From Deltaproteobacteria bacterium (GTDB taxonomy: Bacteria; Lernaellota; Lernaellaia; JACKCT01): a stretch of DNA of 64,000 bases. How positions within the stretch are numbered: position 1 is the stretch's first letter; each line of letters opens with the position of its first letter. The notes under the pieces are model-generated. The model worked only from the letters and a program-made list of their open reading frames with translations. It was not told the DNA's origin and ran no database searches. The stretch lies in contig JAOSJX010000012.1 in NCBI GenBank assembly GCA_027493875.1, forward strand, positions 248,001-312,000, given 5' to 3'. Positions 50,279-61,093 of the stretch are shown here, in pieces. Both the position numbers and the translations under genes were made by a program.

Positions 50279-51988
50279 ATGAAAATCGTGCGAATCATCT
50301 TGTGTGTGGGAGCCATCATGGGGATCGGCGTCAACGCCGACGCGGCGTCGCCGTCCGCGGCGCCGGATCATATCCATCTTTCGTGGCAACAATCGCCCGC
50401 CACGACAATGACCGTCATGTGGCGGACGAGCAACGCCGTCACCGCGTCGCAGGTGCAATACGGACCGACCGCGAGCTACGGCAATAACGTCAATGGAACC
50501 TATGAGGCGCTCCCCGAAGGACGCGGCAACGCGCACATCGTGGAGATCACCGGCCTCGATCCGAATTCGACGTATCACTATCGCGTGGGAGACGGCGGCT
50601 CGAATTGGTCGGCGGACTATCTTTTCTCAACGGTTTCCGAATCCACGGACATGTGTACGCCCGTCAAGTTCGTGGCCATGGGCGATTCGCGCAGCAGCAC
50701 CGGCGACGGCGCGTCCATTTATTGGTCAACCGTTATGGACGCCGCGACAGACGAGGAGCCGCAGTTTGTGCTCTTCAACGGCGACGCCATTGCCGAGGGC
50801 GACCAGCAAGAATCCGGATGGGAGGATTGGTTCGAGAAGGCGGCCAGCGACCTCCGCACGCAGCCGATGATGATGGCCTGGGGTAATCACGAGGACCGCG
50901 GCGACGATACGTTCCTGAGGAATTTCGCGCTCCCCGTCAACGACGATTCCGGCACAGAGGATTTTTACGACTTCCGCGTCGGCCCGATCCACTTCTTCGC
51001 CATGGATACCGAGCGCGTGGACAACCGCTGGGCGCGCCAGGCGACGTGGCTCGACGGCAAGCTCTCCGCCACGGACGCGATCTGGACGGTCGCTTATCAT
51101 CACCAGCCGACCTATTCGTCGGGCACGACGCACGGCTCGACGGACGAGTGCATCGACTACTGGGCGCCCGTATTCGACGATCACCATCTCGATATCGATA
51201 TCGGAAGCCACGACCACATCTACGAACGCACCAAGCCGATGTTCGACGAATCGCCGATTCCCAATCAGGATTACAGCCAGGGAACGATGTATCTCGTCAC
51301 CGGCGGCGCCGGCGCGTTCACCAATCCCATTCTCAACATCTTCAACAATTTCTACCTCAAGGGCATCGGCGCAACGCACTACATTCTCTTCGAGGTCGAG
51401 TTCAACAAACTGCGGCTGCGCGCGTTCAGCGAGCTCGGCGTCGCCTACGACGATTACACGCTCGAAAAACCGGAACTTGCTTACCCGACCGCCGCGTTCG
51501 AGGCCGACCGCGCCGAGATTTATCAATACGAAGCGGTCACGTTCAACGGCACCGACTCGGTCGATCCCTGCGGCGAAATCATTCAGTGGACATGGGATTT
51601 CGGCGACGGCGGTGTGGGTAACGGCGAAACCGTGCAGCACACGTACAGCGAAGACGGAACCTTCGATGTCACGCTCACCGTCATGGACCTCGACGCCAAC
51701 ACGGACTCGGTCACGCTGACCTTCGACGTTCTGCCGGGCACGCCGCCGGACGACGACGCCGATGACGACGCGGACGACGACCTCGACGACGACATTGACG
51801 ATGATGCCGACGATGATCTCGACGACGACGCGGACGACGACGCCGTCGACGATGACGACGATTTCAATCCGCCCGACGGCGACGACGATTCGGCGGGCGA
51901 TGACGACGCCGGTGTCGGGGGCGACGACGATGACGAAACGCGCGCTACCGGTGACGACGACGACAGCGACGGCGGATGTGGCTGTTGA
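50279..51988 (+). CDS. Purple acid phosphatase-like protein with PKD and Asp-rich tail
   Basis: Intact, 569 residues. Signal peptide (GIGVNADAAS), N-terminal fibronectin-like PAP domain (about 27-118: HIHLSWQQSPATTMTVMW), then the metallophosphoesterase core (about 127-385) with MGDSRSS, NGDAIAEG, WGNHEDRG, AYHHQP and GSHDHIYER supplying the two-metal site. A PKD domain (WTWDFGDGG) and an Asp-rich stretch of about 85 residues follow, ending DGGCGC. Probably a secreted or surface-held phosphatase that releases phosphate from organic esters. Confidence 0.9.
   Translation: MKIVRIILCVGAIMGIGVNADAASPSAAPDHIHLSWQQSPATTMTVMWRTSNAVTASQVQYGPTASYGNNVNGTYEALPEGRGNAHIVEITGLDPNSTYHYRVGDGGSNWSADYLFSTVSESTDMCTPVKFVAMGDSRSSTGDGASIYWSTVMDAATDEEPQFVLFNGDAIAEGDQQESGWEDWFEKAASDLRTQPMMMAWGNHEDRGDDTFLRNFALPVNDDSGTEDFYDFRVGPIHFFAMDTERVDNRWARQATWLDGKLSATDAIWTVAYHHQPTYSSGTTHGSTDECIDYWAPVFDDHHLDIDIGSHDHIYERTKPMFDESPIPNQDYSQGTMYLVTGGAGAFTNPILNIFNNFYLKGIGATHYILFEVEFNKLRLRAFSELGVAYDDYTLEKPELAYPTAAFEADRAEIYQYEAVTFNGTDSVDPCGEIIQWTWDFGDGGVGNGETVQHTYSEDGTFDVTLTVMDLDANTDSVTLTFDVLPGTPPDDDADDDADDDLDDDIDDDADDDLDDDADDDAVDDDDDFNPPDGDDDSAGDDDAGVGGDDDDETRATGDDDDSDGGCGC
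51744..51870 (+). repeat. GAC-type repeat encoding Asp run
   Basis: Reiterated GACGAC-GCG/CTC/ATT units read as DDDADDD, DDDLDDD and DDDIDDD near the phosphatase C-terminus. Confidence 0.8.
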
Positions 51989-52083
51989 AAATGGGCGTGG
52001 TTACCGTCGGAGCAAACTCGGTTCAAACACAGTCACGTAAACCCGCGCGGCCGCCAGGCTGGATCGTTCCTTGGGCCGGCGAA

Positions 52084-53020
52084 TTAAGGCTGTCCGTTCG
52101 CCATCAGCTTGACGAGCACGACCTCGTTGCCGTGGTCGTTGTAGTGAACCTCGTCGAAATAGAAGCGCGTCATGAGGATACCCCGGCCGTGCGCTCCGGG
52201 GATGTTGAGTTCGTCGAAACCGTCCATCCAATGCCGCCAGTCGAATCCGTTGCCCTCGTCGGTCACGATGAATCGGCACGCACCCTTTTCCACTTTCATC
52301 TCCACCGTCACCGAGCGGTCGGCGAACCGCGGTTCCGCGCGGCGCTCTTGCAGAACGTGGAGGTAGTGCTCCTGTTCCAACGCCTTCGTTTTCGTTTCGA
52401 AATCGATTTCCAAGCTGCCGTGCTCGATGGCGTTGATCAAAATTTCGTAAAGACCGAGGCGGATCGACGTGCGGTCCGACTCGTCGAAGAACGGCTCGAG
52501 AAAACGCGTAAACAGGTGGGTCGCCGGCGTGACCATCGCGGTGTCGTTGCCGAGCAACATGCGAACGTCCAGGTGATCGACGAGCCCGGCGACCAGGTAG
52601 CCGGACGGCTCGGAAGGTTCCTCGCGCAGCGCCTCATAACGCTGAGCCAGTTCGCGGATTTGTTCGCCCCGAACGGGTTTATCGATCACGCCGCCCGCGC
52701 CCGAGCGCAGGGCGGAAAGCGTCCCCGCGGACTCTCCCGATTCCGTCAGCACAACGACCAGCGTGTCCGGCGCGGCCTGCTTGACGCTTCGGATCAGATC
52801 TTCACCGCCGCCGTTTTTCGCGCACGGCGTCGTGAAGACAAGAAATGGCGCGTCCTCGCGAAACGCGCTGAGCCCGTCGGACGGATTCGGAAGCGCAACG
52901 CACCTCGTAGCCCGAATCGGTCAGCACGCGCCGCAACACGTCGCGATCGTCGCTTTCGCGCTCGACGACCAGGACTCTTTTGAGCCGAGCCCCATCGCGC
53001 GGGTTGGTGTCCACAAACAT
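52084..53020 (-). CDS. Pseudo-receiver fused to RsbW-like serine-kinase ATPase domain
   Basis: About 312 residues with one frame break near 52902. The N-terminal receiver-like domain starts RVLVVERESDDRDVL and keeps the switch Lys (IDKPV), but the phospho-acceptor position reads PFLVFTTPC, with no Asp. The C-terminal domain (about 180-310) is a HATPase of the anti-sigma type, with EILINAIEHGSLEID as N-box, VTDEGNGFDW as G1 and GAHGRGILMTR as G2. Such proteins control sigma factors or anti-anti-sigma factors. A GGACGGAGGTGA ribosome site precedes the ATG. Its partner is not encoded nearby. Confidence 0.75.
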
Positions 53021-53207
53021 GGATCGGGGTCACCTCCGTCCTTTTTTGATCGGCGGAATGGCCAAAACGCTTTAGTTTCCCGGCGCTTTTTACGATTTTG
53101 TTGAACGATCGGTCAAACGGCGTAAGGCGGTTTTTCGCGATCAGCACCATTCCGGTCGGGGGAGAAGACCTTGCAAAAACGCCGGTATTTCGCGTAGTGC
53201 GAACGGC

Positions 53208-54936
53208 ATGCCAAAACCGCGTGAGACGCTTGTGCCGAAACTGTCGAAATATCAACATGTTCTCCTTGTAATTTTCCTTGCGCTTGCGGTCCCGGCGGCC
53301 TCACAAACCACCCCGGACTTTCTTTGGCCCGTGGACGCGCGGCCGAAGGAAGTGACGTCCGTTTTGTGCGACAAGCGCAACGGCCACCCCCACGGCGGGC
53401 TCGATATTTCGCTGTTCGGCCAGGACGGCACCATTCCCATCGTTTCCGTCGATGCCGGCGTGCTCATGCGCATCCGCTCGTCGCGCTTCGGCTACGGCAA
53501 CGCGGTATACGTCAAGATGCCCGGCGGCAAAGTGGCGGTCTACGCGCACCTCAACCGCTTCAGCCCGCGTCTCCAACACGTGGGGGACGACATCCGCCGG
53601 CGCACGGGCCTTACGCGTCTCGATTACTATTACGAAGAATGGGAGATGAACGTGCCGATCGCGCGCGGCGAGGTCGTCGGTTACGGCGGACGCACCGGCA
53701 CCTCCACTCCGCATCTGCACTTCGAACTTCGCCAGGACGACTTGGTCAACCTGAATCCGCTGACGAACGGCTTCGCGGTCGAGGACCGGATCGCGCCGGT
53801 GATCGACGCCGTCCTTTTCGTTCCGGCCGACGATCACGCGCGCGTGAACGGTGGCGCGGCCCCTCTCGTGGTGCGCGTCGAAACTCCGGGGAACCGTCGC
53901 GTCGGTCGCCGGACGCGTGGGAGTGGCCGTGCGTTCGCACGATCGCCATCGCGCGAAGGGGCGGACGTTCTCGCCCTTTCGGATCGTCGTGCGCCTGGAC
54001 GGCGAAGACTTTTTCGAAACGCGATACGACGAGTGGGGCTACATCGACCGCAACATTCACCTCGCGCAGTACGACACGGGACCGGACAAACGGCTCTATC
54101 AACGCGCGTATAACCCGTACCCGGTGGAGATTCCGTTTTTCTCCGCGCCGGACGCGGGGACTTTCGCGTCGCTCGCGCCGGGACCGCACGACGTGGAAGT
54201 GATCGTCGGCGACGCGGCGGGTAACGAGGACCGCGCGACGTTTACCGTCGAGGTCGAGGCCGCCGATCCCAACCGCCGCCCGTGGCCGCGCGGCGCGGGG
54301 ACCGATTTTTTCGACAACAACAAGCTCACCGAGGCGGACGGCGGCGCCTTCGTCGTCGAGGGTTTCGAGTTCAGCTTCTTCGAGCCCTTCAACGGAACGA
54401 TCGCGCGCGACGAGACCGCCGGGCCGTTGTGCTACTCGGTGTCCGGAGCGCCGATGCCGGTGCGTCGGACATTCGGCGTGCGTTTCGCGGCCGGCGACGC
54501 GGCGGATCCGTCCAAGCTCGGCGTCTATCAACGCGCTGGTTCTGACTTACTCCTTTTTCTCGGTAATAAGCAAAGCCCCGTGGCCGGGAGCGTCAGCGCG
54601 GAGGCGACGGACTTCGGGACCTTCTGTTTGCGGCGCGACGACACGCCGCCGACGATCGACACGCTCAAGATCGCGGGACGCGCCGCGCAGCCGGCGACCT
54701 TCCGCGCGCGCGACGACCGTGCGGGGTTCGCCTTCGACGCGGTACACGCGTGGGTGGACGACGAGCTCGCGATTGTGGAATTTCAGACCGGAACAGGGCG
54801 TGGCGCGGTGCAAGTCCCGTGGACGCTTAAGCCCGGAGCGCATACGCTGCGTCTGGAAGTGCGCGACCGACAAGGCAATGAAACGGCGCGCACGACGGAT
54901 TTTCGGATCACCGCACAAGGAACGGCGGCGCCGTGA
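53208..54936 (+). CDS. LytM/M23-family peptidase-like secreted protein
   Basis: About 576 residues with one break near 53890. Signal peptide (VIFLALAVPAASQ), then an M23 domain (about 40-195) with the zinc ligands in HPHGGLDIS and the His pair in PHLHFELR. The large C-terminal remainder is a series of beta-sandwich segments (FSPFRIVVRLDGEDFFETRY, LRLEVRDRQGNETAR). M23 enzymes cut peptidoglycan cross-bridges or serve as activators of other hydrolases. The first ligand His and Asp and the HLH motif are present, so catalysis is possible. Its stop overlaps the next GTG. Confidence 0.88.
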
Positions 54937-55473
54937 AAAAAAAATCTCTTCGTCGCGCTGACGCTGGTGACGATGGTGACGGCGTGCGGCAAACCGCCCG
55001 GCGGCGTCATCATGGATTTCGAGGACGAGGCGGACCTGGACCGCCTGCTGTGGAAATGCCACGCGACCTTCGAGCGCACGGAGGCGATCAGCGGCCATGG
55101 TCGTTATGCGTTGACGGCCAAACTTTTTCCGGAGGAATTGTATCCGGGCGTGGAGTTCTTCGATCCGCCGCGCGACTGGCGCGGATACCGGGCGTTCGCG
55201 TTCACGGTGTACGCGCCGGACGCCGCCGGAGAGACGCTGCATATCCGCATCGACGACAACCCGGACGACCGGGATTTCGAGGGCCGCTACCAGGGCTACG
55301 TCAAACTCACGGGCGCGGTGCAGCACGTCGAAATTCCGCTTGACGAGATTCGCAACCAACCGCCGCAGGGCCCGCTCAGCCTGGGCACGATCCGCAAGCT
55401 CGTCATCTACCTCTACAACCAGGACAAACCGCGCACGCTAGTGCTGGACGACCTGAGGCTCGTCGGACCGTAA
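54933..55473 (+). CDS. Small lipoprotein with carbohydrate-binding-like domain
   Basis: About 180 residues from GTG 54933. Correcting an A9 run to A8 gives the signal MKKNLFVALTLVTMVTACGK with lipobox VTAC; the ORF track misses it. The mature part (IMDFEDEADLDRL, AFAFTVYAPDAAGETLHIRI, RTLVLDDLRLVGP) is beta-rich and resembles CIA30/galactose-binding-like sandwich domains. It is coupled to the LytM gene by a 4-bp overlap, so the two may work together at the cell wall. Confidence 0.7.
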
Positions 55474-55497
55474 GGGCGACGCGCGGTCGGACGGCGT

Positions 55498-57268
55498 TTA
55501 TTCAACCCAGCGAATCTCCACGCGCCGGTTTTCCGCGCGCTCGTCGTTGGTCTGATTCGCGTTGAGCGGACGCGAGTCGCCGTAAGCCGCGGTCTCGATC
55601 GAATCCGCGCCGACGCCGAGAGCGACCAGCGCCGCTTTCACCACCGCCGCGCGCCGCTCGGAAAGAAGCATGTTGCGCTCGTCGGTCCCTTCGGGGGACG
55701 CATGGCCGGAGACCATCAAGCGAACGGTTTCACCCTCGGCCTTGAGCTTGCGCACGATTTCCGCGGCGTTCGCGATGGTTTGCTGGTAGGGATAGACGAT
55801 CTCGTTGGAATCGAAATCGAAATGGATCATCCCGAACGAGACCGGTTCCTTCGCCAGAGCGATCGTCACGTTCTCGGAAGCCCCGGCCGCGAGTTGAACG
55901 TCCCGCTCGGCGGAAACCAGACCGGATTTCGAAGCCGTAAGATGATAGGAGCCCGCGTCGAGCTCTCTCTGCCACGTCCCGCTCCCGAGAATCGCCGACG
56001 AAACCGCGCCCTGAGGGTCGCGGACGTCCAACCGCGCCCCGTCGACGGGCTCCGATGTCTTGGCGCCGACAATGTTGACGGTCAACGAGGCCGGGGCCGG
56101 CGCGGGGACCGCATCGAGAACCAGTGTTAACGTCGCCGTTGCTCTTTCGGTTACGACCGCGCCGGATGTCGCGGCGTCATGTCCGTCGGCGGACGCGGTC
56201 ACGCTGTAGGTGCCGGGAGTCACCTCGGCTTGGTAGTTTCCGGTATCGTCGGTGATGACTTTAAAGGCCCGCGGGCCGACCACGCTTAACGTCGCGGACA
56301 ACGGATTTCCGCCGCCGTCGGTGACGCGTACGTCAAGAAACCCATTGTTGGCCTCCGTGTCGCAGGACGGGGCGTAATCGATACCCGCGACCACGCGGTA
56401 GCTTGGCGATCCGAGCCCGCCGCCGAGCCCGCCGCCGCCGCCGCCGGAGGCGCGAACGCCCGATCCCCAAGATTTTCGCAGCGCGCCGAGGATTTCCATC
56501 GGGTTGCCGCGAACGCGGTCGTACGAGGCCGAATCGAACTGCTGTCCCTGGAACTCGACGCCGACGCTCCAACCGCCGCCGATATCGCGGTTGACGCCCG
56601 CGCCGAAAACGTAGGCGTCACCCACGCCGACGCCGAGAATGTCGCGCTCCGGGCGAACGAGATAGCCGCCGTTCGCGGCCACGCGGACCCCACCGAGATC
56701 CTTCTCCGCGGAAAGGCGCGCGCCGAAATGCGCGGCCCCTTCGCCGAGGAAAACATCCGCGTCGCCCGTCGGCAGTGTCGCCCAGGCCGTCATCGCCAGA
56801 CCGGCCCACGCGCGTTCCCGGATCGAGAAAACGAAACTTAACGAGGGCTCGCGCGTCGCCGACGGTGGTGCGGTCCTCCATCGCCGCGCTCTGGAGCCCT
56901 TCGTTCTCGATGTCGTCGAGCGACTTTGCGCGCGCGAAGTGAAACGGAATATCGGCGCCGAGGGCCAACCAGGACACGAGGCCGAAGGAACCGGCCGCGT
57001 TGAGACTCGTCACACGGTCGACGACGCCGGACTCGAAGGCGTCATCCTCCCGCAACTCCACCGGGCTGTCCGCAAAATTCCAATAGAGACCGAGCGCGTA
57101 ACACAGCGAATCCGGGACGCGCGTGTCCTCGGTGCCCAGGTAACGCCCACCGAAGGGATCGGGACGAAAGGACTGCGCGTCGAGCGCGTCGTCCACCGCG
57201 AAAACCGGTGCGGCGGCAAGCGCGACGAGAAGTACCGCCCAACAAATGAATTGACGTCGCGCGCGCAT
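55498..57268 (-). CDS. OmpA-family outer-membrane protein
   Basis: About 590 residues with one break near 56840. Signal peptide (WAVLLVALAAAPVFAVD), a beta-barrel-like N-terminal half, two carboxypeptidase-regulatory/PEGA-type beta domains (about 325-470: GNYQAEVTPGTYSVTASADG), then an OmpA C-terminal peptidoglycan-binding domain (IHFDFDSNEIVYPYQQTI, VSGHASPEGTDERNMLLSERR). It anchors the outer membrane to peptidoglycan. Confidence 0.88.
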
Positions 57269-57283
57269 GCCGTGCGTGCCCCG

Positions 57284-58448
57284 CTACAGGGAGCAGGAGC
57301 CTCCCGTTAATCCGCGTCCGTCGCCCAACTCATCCTCGCCGTCCGCGGGTACCACCTCGTCGTCAAAGTCGTCGTCGGCTTCCGGAATCGTCGTCGTCCT
57401 CCGGAAACGGCGACCCCGAGGTGGTCGTCGTCGTTCCGTCGCCGGTGGTTGTCGTCGTACTCGTCGAAGGCGCGTCCGTCGTCGACGTGGTGGACGTCGT
57501 CGTGGTCGTGACCGTCGCTCCGGTGGTGGTGCTTGTCGCCGCCGTCGTGGTCGTTGTGCTTCCCCCGGTGGTCGTTGTCGTCGACGGGGGGTACTGGTCG
57601 TTGTGGTGGACGGCAGGACCGATGTTGTCGTGGTTGAGCTCGACGTGGTGGACGTCGACGAAGTGCTGGTCGTTGTCGTTGTTGGTGTCGTCGATGTTGT
57701 CGTGCTCGTGGTGGTTGATGTCGTTGACGTCGTCGACGAACTCGTTGTCGTGGACGAACTCGTACTCGTGCTTGTGGAGGACGATGTCGTCGTGGAAGAC
57801 GACGTCGTTGTCGTGGTGGTCGTCGTGGTGGTCGTGCCGCAATACACACTCACGCCGCGAATCATGAGATTGCCGGGGGCCACCTCGGTATCCCAGGGAT
57901 CCCAGCCCGCCGATTCCGACCCGATCCACCCGTGCCCAAGACGCGGCGGCGTCTGGTCAAGCCCCCACCGCACTGTCGCCGCTCGTTTGAAACTCCAGCC
58001 CGACGCACCACGACCCGCCGGCGATCGGCACGTCGAATTCGGGCTCCCCCGACAAGTCGTACGACAGGAAGGCCGGGATCGCCGGGCCGAACGGGTCCGA
58101 CGTCCAGACCGGCGCGCCTTCCGGCGGGCCGTTGCCATCCGAGTCGACGAAAACGATCCACCGCAGCGACAAACTGATATCGAGGGGCGCGAGGAACGCC
58201 GAGATCTCTTGGAGGTACGATGGGGTATCCGCCGGCTCGATGCACGTGACGAACGACACGCCCACCGCGCCGGTGAAAAGCGCTTCCCAGCCGCCGTCGT
58301 CCTCGATCAGCGGTTCGTCCAGCGGGATGGCGCACGCGGTGTCCGCCGTAAACTCGTCCAAGGCGTCAAAATCCGCATGCGCCCGCGCGGCCATCAAGCC
58401 GAGCAACGCTAAAACAAACGCAAGCGGGGCGAGAAAGCGTCGTGTCAT
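57284..58448 (-). CDS. Secreted protein with long Thr/Ser-rich tract and Asp-rich Cys tail
   Basis: About 388 residues from MTRRFLAPL. Signal peptide (LALLGLMAARAHA), a beta-rich N-terminal domain of about 170 residues (LRWIVFVDSDGNGPPEGAPVW), then about 140 residues almost wholly Thr and Ser (TTTTSSSTTT type), and an acidic end DDDFDDE...GLTGGSCSL. Frame breaks lie near 57960, 57585 and 57390. The Thr/Ser run resembles a mucin-like, possibly O-glycosylated spacer. No enzymatic motif recognised. Confidence 0.65.
57417..57836 (-). repeat. ACG/ACA/TCG-type repeat encoding Thr/Ser tract
   Basis: Low-complexity coding repeat, read on the minus strand as Thr/Ser runs. One or more small indels inside it change frame; repeat-rich DNA of this kind also varies in length. 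Confidence 0.75.
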
Positions 58449-58542
58449 ACCACCCACCGGCCGTCCCGGAGCGCGTGCGCGCAGGAGGGACAGTCTTCTC
58501 GCTTCTATCGGCGAATCGGCGGAAGGTATTGAATTTAGGTGG

Positions 58543-59606
58543 TTAGGAGTGCGCGGCCTTCAGTTGCCCGCACGCGGCCAAAATGTCCTGGCCACGGCTC
58601 CGGCGCACCACCGTGTTCACGCGGGCGTCGAGCAACACGCGTTGAAAGGCGCGGATCTCCGGCTCGGGCGTCGGCTCGTAAGGGCAGCCTTCCCACGGGT
58701 TGAAGCAAATGAGATTCACGTGCGCTTTGAGCGGAGCCATCAGCCCCACGAGCCGCCGGGCGTCCTCCGGCGTGTCGTTCACGCCGCGCAGCATCACGTA
58801 CTCGTAGGTGATCCGCCGCCGGTTCGACAGCGGGTAGTCGCGGCAGGCCGCGAGCAAATCCTTGAGCGGGTATTTCTTGTTGACCGGCACCAGCCGCGTC
58901 CGCGTTTCGTCCGTCGTCGCGTGAAGCGAAATCGCCACCGACACTTCCGTATCCCGGCCCAGCCGGCGGAGCGCCGGAACAATGCCGGCGGTCGAGATCG
59001 TCACCCGCCGCGTCGAGAAATTCATGCCCATGTCCTGGATCAGAATATTCGCCGCGCGGACGGTGGCGTCGTAATTGATGAGCGGCTCGCCCATGCCCAT
59101 GAACACGACGTTCGTCACGGCGCGTTCGGGCCAGGCGCGCCGCGCCGCGAGAACCTGCTCGACGATTTCCCAGGTCTCGAGATCACGCTCGCGGCGCATC
59201 GTGCCGGTGCGGCAAAACGTGCAGTTCAGGCTGCACCCGACCTGCGTACTGATGCACACGGTCAGGCGGTTCGGTTCCGGGATCAGCACGGCTTCGACCC
59301 GCGCGCCGTCCTGGAAGGCGACGAGGAGCTTGCGCGTGCCGTCCGACGCGGATTGTACGGAAACGGTACGCGCGCGGTCGAGCCGGAACCGGCGAGCCAG
59401 TTCGGCGCGAAAATCCCTGTGGATATCGGTCATGTCCTCGAACGACGCCGCGTCGCGCTAAAAACCCACCGGTAAATCTGGTCGGCCCGAAAGGGTTTCT
59501 GGCCGAGACGGCGCATCTCGTCGCGCAGCGCGTCGGGCGTCAGGCCCTTGACCGCCGGGCGCGTCTCGGGCAGGCCGGGCGCCTTGTTGGTTTGGGTGTT
59601 CCCCAT
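58543..59606 (-). CDS. rlmN: 23S rRNA/tRNA adenine-C2 methyltransferase RlmN
   Basis: About 354 residues from MGNTQTNKAPG (an in-frame ATG at 59642 would add 12 non-conserved residues). Radical-SAM motif CSLNCTFC, VVFMGMGEPLINY, VTISTAGIVPALRRL and the C-terminal RSRGQDILAACGQL with the methyl-carrying Cys are all diagnostic. It methylates A2503 of 23S rRNA and A37 of some tRNAs. One break in a T5 run near 59462 separates the N-terminal accessory domain. Confidence 0.95.
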
Positions 59607-59681
59607 CGCGGCCGATGACGTTATGGTGACGCGCCGTTTCATGTCAATGTGAAGCGGAGATTTGGGTCCGCGGAAGACTGA

Positions 59682-60916
59682 ATGAGAACAGCCGCCCTTC
59701 GCTTCTTGCTCCCGGCGCTCGCCGCCGGGCTTCTCCTGGTTCGGCTTCCTGCAAGGATCGCTACGGCCCCGTGCCCGGCGTTTCCGAGTATAACGAGCCG
59801 CCCGGTTGGTTCGCGGTCAGCGACGACGAACGGGCATTGTCCACGGTGATCGAGGATCTGGCTGCCGGCATCTCACCGGACGCCGTGCCGGAGCACGACA
59901 GCGCGTTGTCCGCGGCGGCGCGCAATCTCGCCTGGACCGTCAAGAAACGCGGGCTCGATTCCTTGGAGAGCGTCGATCACGAGGAATTTCAAAAAGTGCT
60001 GGTCGACATGGGCGTCACCGACAGCGCGTTTCGAACTGTCTTGTTCAACGTCTTCCGCAAACGCGACGTCAAGGGATTTCTGCGCGACAGCCTCGACCGT
60101 GATTTTCAAACCGCCCAATACACGCATTACGGGGTCGGTGCGGTGCAGATGTGGTGGCCTCCGACGCTCGTCTCCGCGGTCATCCTGTCGCGCAAGCCGG
60201 CGCGTTTCGATCCGTTTCCTCGCACCGTCGATCCGGGCGAGGAGTTTTTTCTGCAAGGCGACCTGCTGATCCGGAGCCGGGGTTACAGGGTCATCGTCCA
60301 GGGACCCAAACGCGCCGATCAATTCGTCCCGAGCGTCACCGCCGCGGGTCTCTTTTTCCAGCCGCTGCGCCTCACGGAGCCCGGCGAACACATCGTCGAG
60401 CTGACGGTCGAGACGAACCAGGGCCCGGAGGTGGCCACGCTATTCACGGTGCGTGTGACCGGCGAGTCCGATATGCCGCCGCCGATTCCCGTGGATCGCC
60501 GCGTCTTCACCGACGGCGAGGCCGCGCGGAACTATCTTTTGGACCTCGTCAACGCGGAGCGCCGCCGGGTGGGCGTCGGGCCCGTCTCGTCGTCCGTGGA
60601 TTTGACCGACATGGCGCAACGTTACGCCGAGGAGATGCGCCGCGAATCTCTGGTCGCGCACGTCTCGCCGATCACCGGCGACTGCGCCGACCGCGCCGAG
60701 GCGGCGGGCATTCCCTTTGAACGCATCACGGAGAACATTGCCGTCAACCAGACCGTGGGCGATGTCCACCGGTCGTTCATGGATTCCCCGGCGCACCGTG
60801 TCAATGTGCTCGATCCGGAAGTCGATTTCGCGGGGATCGGCATTGCCTTCGGGGAAGACGCCAAACAGGTCTACGTGGTCGAAAATTTCATCCGCTACCG
60901 GAACCGGCGTCGGTAA
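59682..60916 (+). CDS. CAP/SCP-domain lipoprotein
   Basis: About 411 residues. The true start is ATG 59682: MRTAALRFLLPALAAGLLL, then after one break near 59740, GSASCKD, a lipobox-type junction. The ORF-track start at 59771 misses this. The middle part is unknown. The C-terminal CAP domain (about 260-405) has LLDLVNAERRRVGV, YAEEMRRESLVAHVSP, FERITENIAVNQTV and FMDSPAHRVNVLDP, which include the conserved His/Glu cavity residues. Bacterial CAP proteins act outside the cell; function varied. Confidence 0.82.
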
Positions 60917-60967
60917 GACCACGAAAAAACCGGGAAAATTTGGCTTTTTCTCTTAAGCCGGGTGTTC

Positions 60968-60973
60968 TATACT
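60968..60973 (+). promoter_or_regulatory. Possible -10 box of signalling operon
   Basis: TATACT lies about 15 bases before the structured leader. No clear -35 box at the right distance, so confidence is low. Confidence 0.3.
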
Positions 60974-60984
60974 GCCGAAAATAA

Positions 60985-61093
60985 GGTAAAATACCCTAAT
61001 ACACGCTTGCGGGCGTGAAGGGTAACCCGCATGCCTCGCGGACTTCCGCCGATGCGGAAGTGAGGTTGGGGCTTGCGCGAAGCGCGAGGGTCG
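60985..61093 (+). promoter_or_regulatory. Structured 5' leader with consecutive hairpins
   Basis: Between the CAP gene and the GGDEF gene. TACCC (60992) can pair with GGGTA (61020) around hairpin CACGC/GCGTG (61002-61017). Next comes a perfect 8-bp hairpin ACTTCCGC-CGAT-GCGGAAGT (61042-61061). Then CTTGCGC-GAA-GCGCGAG (61072-61088) overlaps the GAGGG ribosome site just before ATG 61094. Looks like a cis-regulatory RNA that could hide the ribosome site. It does not match the c-di-GMP-I riboswitch consensus by eye. Confidence 0.4.

Noticed and set aside
61021-61032. MITE end inside the signalling leader
   Set aside because: TAACCCGCAT matches the first ten bases of the TIR, but no opposite end or palindrome is present; probably chance.
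60985-61093. Known c-di-GMP-I (GEMM) riboswitch
   Set aside because: The conserved core strings and tetraloop-receptor layout are not visible, so the leader is left unassigned.
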